Part shown: in pieces, positions 14,036-18,270 of the stretch
Layout of the letters: each line of letters begins with the position of its first letter
Position numbering within the stretch: position 1 is the first letter of the stretch
NCBI GenBank assembly: GCA_047975295.1
Contig: JBKEDH010000096.1
Coordinates: 1-18,270, forward strand
Source of the DNA: JBKEDH01 sp047975295
GTDB lineage: Bacteria; Bacteroidota; Bacteroidia; Flavobacteriales; Flavobacteriaceae
Reading direction: 5' to 3'
DNA length: 18,270 nt
The notes under the pieces: model-generated
Told to the model about the DNA's origin: nothing
Database searches by the model: none
Seen by the model: only the letters and a program-made list of their open reading frames with translations
Position numbers and translations under genes: made by a program

Positions 14036-15638
14036 AATTAAGTGTTTGTTGTAGCCCCCAATCCGGGCGTACCTCATCATCTGCCCCCATTTCGAAATGG
14101 CTAACACGCTCCGGCTGTATTTTTTTAAGATAATGGCCCGTATCGTATTGGCCATTACCATTGGCATCGTGTATAACTCTAACAAAATACCTTCCCGAAT
14201 CTAAGTTGTAAAAATCTATCGAAGTTTCTTTCTTGGAGGCATATTGCTCGTATTTTACCTCACCTTTATCGTTGGTAAGCTGCATTATTAAAGGATATTG
14301 AGCATTATTGAGAACAAAACGTATATAACCATAATCCGATTCTTTTTTGGTAACGACACTATAATTAAGGGTGTCTTTGCTCTTGTTTCCAAAAAAATCC
14401 TCGAAAGCTTCAGGAAGTATCTGTATATTGTAATTGTTGTCCTGCTCACGCTTAAAATTCAAGGCATAGGTATTGTTAAACGAATCCAATTTAGAATGAA
14501 ATGCTATCTTAACAGTATCTTTGTTCACTATACGAACTTTTGTAGTATCGAAATTTACAAGTGGGACTATACTGGTCATTAAAAAAGGTTCTGTTAAAGC
14601 TTTGGGTGCTATTTGTTTTATGTTCATGGAATCCCTATCGCCCTTTCGTAACCTTACTGTATAATCTTTACTGTAATCGTTATTCGAAATGTTGAAAATT
14701 AACGAATCGGCGTCAAGTTTTGGTCTGTACCAATAATACAGAGTATCGGTTTTTTCATCTTTGGTTATCCTGTGTGAGAAATTGGCAGGAGTACCCGATT
14801 TTAAACTTATTTTCATAGATTTATTACTGCCTTCGTAGCCAAAACCTATTTTTCCATCGGTTACGAAATAGGGTCGGGATGCCCGAAAATCCAAATCTTC
14901 CGAAAACAACTTCAATGTGTAAGACGAATCTGTTGGAACAGTAATAAACGTATTGTAAAAACCTATTTGATCTGTTTTCTGTTGAAATTTATAGTCTTCG
15001 TTACCATCCTTTAAGGCTACGAGCATATATTTCCCCGCCTTAATATTTTCTATGCTAAACGTAGTAACACTATCTAAGGTATTAGTGATGTATTTGGGAG
15101 CTTCTTTGTAAATAATGGAATCGTTAAATGTAGAGTCGACTTCGTAAAGACCAACATTTACAAAGGTTTCGGGCTTTCGTTTAAGCGCATCGATAATCTG
15201 GCCGGTTACGGTAAGCGAATCGATATGGCTTCCAGTAGAAAAGACATATCTGTAATAAGGATAAGGGTTTCCTTCGTTATTATCAACAATACTGTTGCCA
15301 AAATTAAAGGCATAGGTGGTATTGGCCTTTAATGTATCGAAAATTTTAATGGTAATTTCCTTACTGGCTCCCCCAAGGGGTGTAATTTCCGGCTGTGTCT
15401 TCATGGGAGGCGAAATAATAAGCTGTTTTTGTAAGTTTTTTAGCTTGATATATTCGTTAAAATGAATCTTTATTTCTGCCGAATTAAAATTAATACTGAA
15501 ATTTTCCGGTTCGACCCGTATAATTTCGGGTGGTAACTCGTCTTTTGGGCCGCCATCTGGTGTACCTCGGTTGGCACAACCTGCAATAAGTAAGCCTGTT
15601 AAAACTATTAACACAACATTATAAAGGGTTTTGTTCAT
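14022..15638 (-). CDS. Lipoprotein with bacterial Ig-like (SbsA-type) domain
   Basis: 538 residues. The N-terminus MNKTLYNVVLIVLTGLLIAG precedes Cys21, a lipobox (LIAG-C) for signal peptidase II, followed by ANRGTPDGGPKDE. The acidic/proline stretch after the cysteine resembles the surface-export signals of flavobacterial lipoproteins, so an outer-membrane location is likely. Residues of about 37-130 (PPEIIRVEPENFSINFNSAEIKI..., FNEYIKLKNL, ITIKIFDTLKANTTYAFNFG) are a Big_5/SbsA-like Ig domain. The rest is β-rich without recognised motifs, with another Ig-like stretch near the C-terminus (SSKKETSIDFYNLDSGRYFVR region) and an acidic DANGNGQYDTG that could bind calcium. The function is unknown. 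It lies 59 bp after comF, probably in one transcript. Confidence 0.85.
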   Translation of the reverse strand: MNKTLYNVVLIVLTGLLIAGCANRGTPDGGPKDELPPEIIRVEPENFSINFNSAEIKIHFNEYIKLKNLQKQLIISPPMKTQPEITPLGGASKEITIKIFDTLKANTTYAFNFGNSIVDNNEGNPYPYYRYVFSTGSHIDSLTVTGQIIDALKRKPETFVNVGLYEVDSTFNDSIIYKEAPKYITNTLDSVTTFSIENIKAGKYMLVALKDGNEDYKFQQKTDQIGFYNTFITVPTDSSYTLKLFSEDLDFRASRPYFVTDGKIGFGYEGSNKSMKISLKSGTPANFSHRITKDEKTDTLYYWYRPKLDADSLIFNISNNDYSKDYTVRLRKGDRDSMNIKQIAPKALTEPFLMTSIVPLVNFDTTKVRIVNKDTVKIAFHSKLDSFNNTYALNFKREQDNNYNIQILPEAFEDFFGNKSKDTLNYSVVTKKESDYGYIRFVLNNAQYPLIMQLTNDKGEVKYEQYASKKETSIDFYNLDSGRYFVRVIHDANGNGQYDTGHYLKKIQPERVSHFEMGADDEVRPDWGLQQTLNFISE

Positions 15639-15697
15639 TGCCGAATTTTAATTTTATACAAACCTACGTAATTTTAGAGATATAACGACCAAACTGG

Positions 15698-16375
15698 CTA
15701 CGCTATTGCCATGGTAGCTATACTGATTTTTATATTTTGGACACGGTTAAGCACATTTATGCAAGCCTCCAAAGTTGCTCCTGTGGTAATAATATCATCA
15801 ACCAAAAGAATATGCTTACCAGCTATGTTTTGGCTGTTCTGCATATCAAAAAGCACTGTATTATTACTCCATCGGGCAAAACGCTTTTTGGCCACTTGCG
15901 ATGATGTATTGGTAACCTTAACCAATACATTGTTTACATATTCGGCATTTAAAGCAAGTGCTATTTGCTGTCCAAATTTTTCAACTTGATTATATCTCCG
16001 TTTTTTTAATTTATTTTTGTGTAGTGGTACGGGTACAACCGCATCGACACTATTATAGGCCTCGATGGTTTTTAGTTCGCCACCCAGCCAATCGCCCAAA
16101 AACACACCTATCTCTTGGTATCCTTTGTACTTTAAATTATGGATAAGCTGTTGGGTCAATCCTTTTTTTTCAAAACGTAACAAAGCCGTTCCTTGTTCTA
16201 TTTCGGCACGGCCATAAAGTACTTTTTTAACGGTTTCATCATCAGAGAAATGAAAATGGGTTACCGGCAAATCGTGGCGGCAGGCTGTACAAACAATATA
16301 CTCGTTGTCTCGCAGCATATTGTAACAGGCATAGCACACTTTCGGGAATAATAAATTAACAACAGAATGCAACAT
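15698..16375 (-). CDS. comF: ComF family phosphoribosyltransferase-like protein
   Basis: 225 residues. An N-terminal four-cysteine zinc ribbon (C14, C17, C29, C32: CYAC...CTAC) precedes a type I phosphoribosyltransferase domain. That domain carries DAVVPVPLHKNKLKKRRYNQ (111-130), and the PRPP-binding motif ILLVDDIITTGAT at 189-201. ComF is needed for transport of single-stranded DNA across the inner membrane during natural transformation in several bacteria and interacts with the ComFA helicase and DprA in Firmicutes. In Bacteroidota its role is mostly inferred. The length and motifs are complete. It is divergent from glyS and is the first gene of the comF-lipoprotein pair. Confidence 0.92.
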   Translation of the reverse strand: MLHSVVNLLFPKVCYACYNMLRDNEYIVCTACRHDLPVTHFHFSDDETVKKVLYGRAEIEQGTALLRFEKKGLTQQLIHNLKYKGYQEIGVFLGDWLGGELKTIEAYNSVDAVVPVPLHKNKLKKRRYNQVEKFGQQIALALNAEYVNNVLVKVTNTSSQVAKKRFARWSNNTVLFDMQNSQNIAGKHILLVDDIITTGATLEACINVLNRVQNIKISIATMAIA

Positions 16376-16474
16376 AGGCCGAAAAAAACAGGTATTGTTC
16401 TCTAAAATAAAAAAATTAATGTATTAAAGTCCTAATTTCTATCAAAGAATTCTCTTAGTTTTAAAGTGGTTTTA

Positions 16475-16482
16475 TATTTTTG
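16475..16482 (+). promoter_or_regulatory. Candidate -7 box of glyS, very close to the start codon
   Basis: TATTTTTG fits TAnnTTTG exactly and ends only 4 bp before the glyS ATG at 16487. With initiation about 5-8 bp after the box, the transcript would begin at or next to the start codon. A -33 element is weak (TTAG near 16455). Confidence 0.45.
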
Positions 16483-16486
16483 CAAC

Positions 16487-18031
16487 ATGGCAAATCAAGA
16501 CGATCAATTTAAAAAAGTAATCTCTCACGCAAAAGAGTACGGTTACGTGTTTCAGAGTAGTGAAATTTACGACGGGTTAAGCGCTGTTTACGACTATGCA
16601 CAAAATGGTGCCGAATTAAAGAAAAACATACGAGACTACTGGTGGAAAGCTATGGTGCAGATGAATGAAAATATTGTAGGCATTGATGCTGCCATTTTTA
16701 TGCACCCAACCACGTGGAAGGCATCCGGCCATGTCGATGCGTTTAACGACCCGTTAATTGACAATAAGGACTCCAAAAAACGTTACCGTGCCGATGTTTT
16801 AATTGAAGATTATTGTGCTAAGATTGAAGCCAAAATAGACAAGGAAATAGCAAAGGCTCAAAAACGCTTCGGCGATGCTTTTAATAAAGAAGAATTTATA
16901 ACTACAAATCCCCGTGTTTTAAGCTATCAGGAAAAAATAGATAGTACGCTTTCAAGAATGGCAAAATCGTTGGAAAACGACAATCTAATCGATGTAAAAG
17001 CTTTAATTGAGGAATTGGAAATTGCCGATCCATTAACAGGAAGCAAAAACTGGACCGATGTTAAGCAATTTAATCTTATGTTTGGCACAAAACTCGGTGC
17101 TTCTGCCGAAAATGCCATGGATTTGTATTTGCGTCCGGAAACGGCACAAGGCATTTTTGTTAACTTTTTAAACGTACAAAAAACCAGCCGTTTAAAAATT
17201 CCGTTCGGTATTGCACAAACAGGAAAGGCCTTTAGAAACGAAATCGTTGCCCGCCAATTTATTTTCCGTATGCGCGAGTTCGAACAAATGGAAATGCAAT
17301 TTTTTATTAAACCCGGTACACAGGCTCAATGGTACGAACACTGGAAGGAAACCCGACTTAAATGGCATTTAAGCCTTGGTATGGGCACCGATAATTACCG
17401 TTTTCACGATCACGAAAAATTAGCCCATTATGCCGATGCCGCCTGCGATATCGAATTTAAATTTCCATTCGGATTTAAAGAACTGGAAGGCATACACTCC
17501 CGTACCGATTTCGATTTAAGCCAACATGAAAAATATTCGGGCAAAAAATTACAATATTTCGATCCCGAAGAAAATAAAAGTTACGTTCCTTACGTATTGG
17601 AAACCTCAATAGGTTTAGACCGTATGTTTTTGGCCGTATTCTCGAATGCCTTACAAGAGGAAGAGTTGGAAAATGGCACAACACGTACCGTTTTAAAACT
17701 ACCAAGCGTATTGGCTCCCATAAAAGCTGCCGTTTTGCCATTGGTTAAAAAAGACGGCCTACCGGAAGTAGCCCGTAAAATCGTGGAGGATTTAAAGTGG
17801 GATTTCAATATTATTTATGATGAAAAAGATGCTGTTGGCCGCCGTTACCGCCGACAGGATGCTAACGGAACACCGTTTTGCATAACGGTAGATCACGATA
17901 CTTTAGAAGATAATACGGTTACCATACGCCATCGGGATTCCATGGAACAAACCCGTGTTAAAATAGAAGACTTACGCAACATTATAAAACAGGACGTTGA
18001 TATACGCCATTGGTTGTTGAAAATGAAGTAA
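16487..18031 (+). CDS. glyS: Glycyl-tRNA synthetase (single-chain, α2 type)
   Basis: 514 residues from the ATG at 16487, which gives the usual start MANQDDQFKKVISHAKEYGY. The in-frame ATG at 16466 would add seven hydrophobic residues and lies upstream of the promoter box, so I rejected it. This class II enzyme attaches glycine to tRNA-Gly. Visible signatures are RPETAQGIF (from 216), motif 2 FRNEIVARQFIFRMREFEQMEM (from 249), and motif 3 GLDRMFLAVF (from 376). The C-terminal anticodon-binding domain is at about 412-514 (LAPIKAAVLPLVKKDGLPEVA...). It is the eukaryote/archaea-like homodimer and not the bacterial α2β2 GlyQ/GlyS pair, as expected in Bacteroidota. The gene is complete and appears monocistronic. 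Confidence 0.96.
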   Translation: MANQDDQFKKVISHAKEYGYVFQSSEIYDGLSAVYDYAQNGAELKKNIRDYWWKAMVQMNENIVGIDAAIFMHPTTWKASGHVDAFNDPLIDNKDSKKRYRADVLIEDYCAKIEAKIDKEIAKAQKRFGDAFNKEEFITTNPRVLSYQEKIDSTLSRMAKSLENDNLIDVKALIEELEIADPLTGSKNWTDVKQFNLMFGTKLGASAENAMDLYLRPETAQGIFVNFLNVQKTSRLKIPFGIAQTGKAFRNEIVARQFIFRMREFEQMEMQFFIKPGTQAQWYEHWKETRLKWHLSLGMGTDNYRFHDHEKLAHYADAACDIEFKFPFGFKELEGIHSRTDFDLSQHEKYSGKKLQYFDPEENKSYVPYVLETSIGLDRMFLAVFSNALQEEELENGTTRTVLKLPSVLAPIKAAVLPLVKKDGLPEVARKIVEDLKWDFNIIYDEKDAVGRRYRRQDANGTPFCITVDHDTLEDNTVTIRHRDSMEQTRVKIEDLRNIIKQDVDIRHWLLKMK

Positions 18032-18070
18032 TACTAAATTTATTTCGTTAATAAACTTTTTAATTTATAG

Positions 18071-18143
18071 AACTCGTTTAAACTTTTTCAACTGGACAAA
18101 AATCACCCAATTTTTGCTTCAACCAAAAAAGTTTAAATGAGTT
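18071..18143. repeat. Palindromic intergenic repeat (family B, short copy), possible glyS terminator
   Basis: AACTCGTTTAAACTTTTT (18071-18088) and its inverted partner (18126-18143) match at 17 of 18 bases. The one difference forms a G-U pair in plus-strand RNA, giving an unbroken 18-bp stem with a 37-nt loop. The right end resembles 5613-5640 of the long copy. It begins 39 bp after glyS and could end or protect its transcript. The remaining 127 bp to the edge hold no feature I can support. An ATG at 18267-18269 may open the next gene. Confidence 0.6.
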
Positions 18144-18270
18144 TATAAGGAATATTTTAGATCAGACAGGTTTTCGAAAATATATCGGATCTTGAAAAAA
18201 ATTCGTTAATCATAATCTACTTTGGCTTTATAAATATATCAATCACCCAAAAACACAAACTAAACCATGG

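Noticed and set aside
16466..16486. Upstream ATG of glyS at 16466
   Set aside because: The extra residues are not typical of the family, and the segment overlaps the candidate promoter; MANQDDQ from 16487 is the better start.

Overview
The window is AT-rich chromosomal DNA that looks like a marine Flavobacteriaceae genome (phylum Bacteroidota). The evidence is promoter -7 boxes of the Bacteroidota type (TAnnTTTG), few Shine-Dalgarno sequences, a ribosomal protein L21 with a C-terminal helix-hairpin-helix extension, a DUF4301 protein, a membrane-anchored MutS-like ATPase, a eukaryote-like single-chain glycyl-tRNA synthetase, and a paired active/inactive M16 peptidase. All large genes are intact and the content is mostly housekeeping. 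I saw no CRISPR array, tRNA, rRNA, prophage, complete insertion sequence or defence cassette.

Layout. Positions 17-167 (minus) hold a complete TPP riboswitch aptamer whose target gene lies beyond the left edge. A minus-strand block follows (read right to left): a 4'-phosphopantetheinyl transferase (3917-3261), a PnuC-family vitamin transporter (3043-2411), a DUF4301 protein (2245-695) and the ribosome-rescue hydrolase arfB (702-295, overlapping the DUF4301 gene). Divergent from it is ahcY (4096-5412), with a structured leader of about 140 nt and a strong terminator. Next, on the minus strand, is the rplU-rpmA operon (6880-5884) with a clear promoter and terminator. From 7184 the plus strand carries the M16 peptidase pair, the MutS-like membrane ATPase, a small secreted coiled-coil protein and a nitrilase-family amidase (ending at 14035). 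The amidase converges, with a 14-bp overlap, on a minus-strand pair: an Ig-like-domain lipoprotein and comF. Divergent from comF is glyS (16487-18031), whose -7 box lies so close to the start codon that the mRNA may be leaderless.

Functional links are modest. AhcY clears S-adenosylhomocysteine, and the nitrilase could be an omega-amidase of the same sulfur and nitrogen salvage area. The TPP riboswitch beside a PnuC-family gene raises the possibility of thiamine transport. RplU, RpmA, ArfB and GlyS all serve translation. The two M16 proteins probably form an envelope protease complex.

The most unusual part is between the genes. At least three families of palindromic intergenic repeats are visible: A (3140-3281, with a half copy at 12598-12642), B (5483-5640 and 18071-18143) and C (10596-10675), plus a possible fourth (2268-2287). 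One copy of A supplies the stop codon and last residues of the phosphopantetheinyl transferase. No convincing new multi-gene system was found. The better leads are the L21 fusion, the membrane MutS-like ATPase, the repeat families and the ahcY leader.
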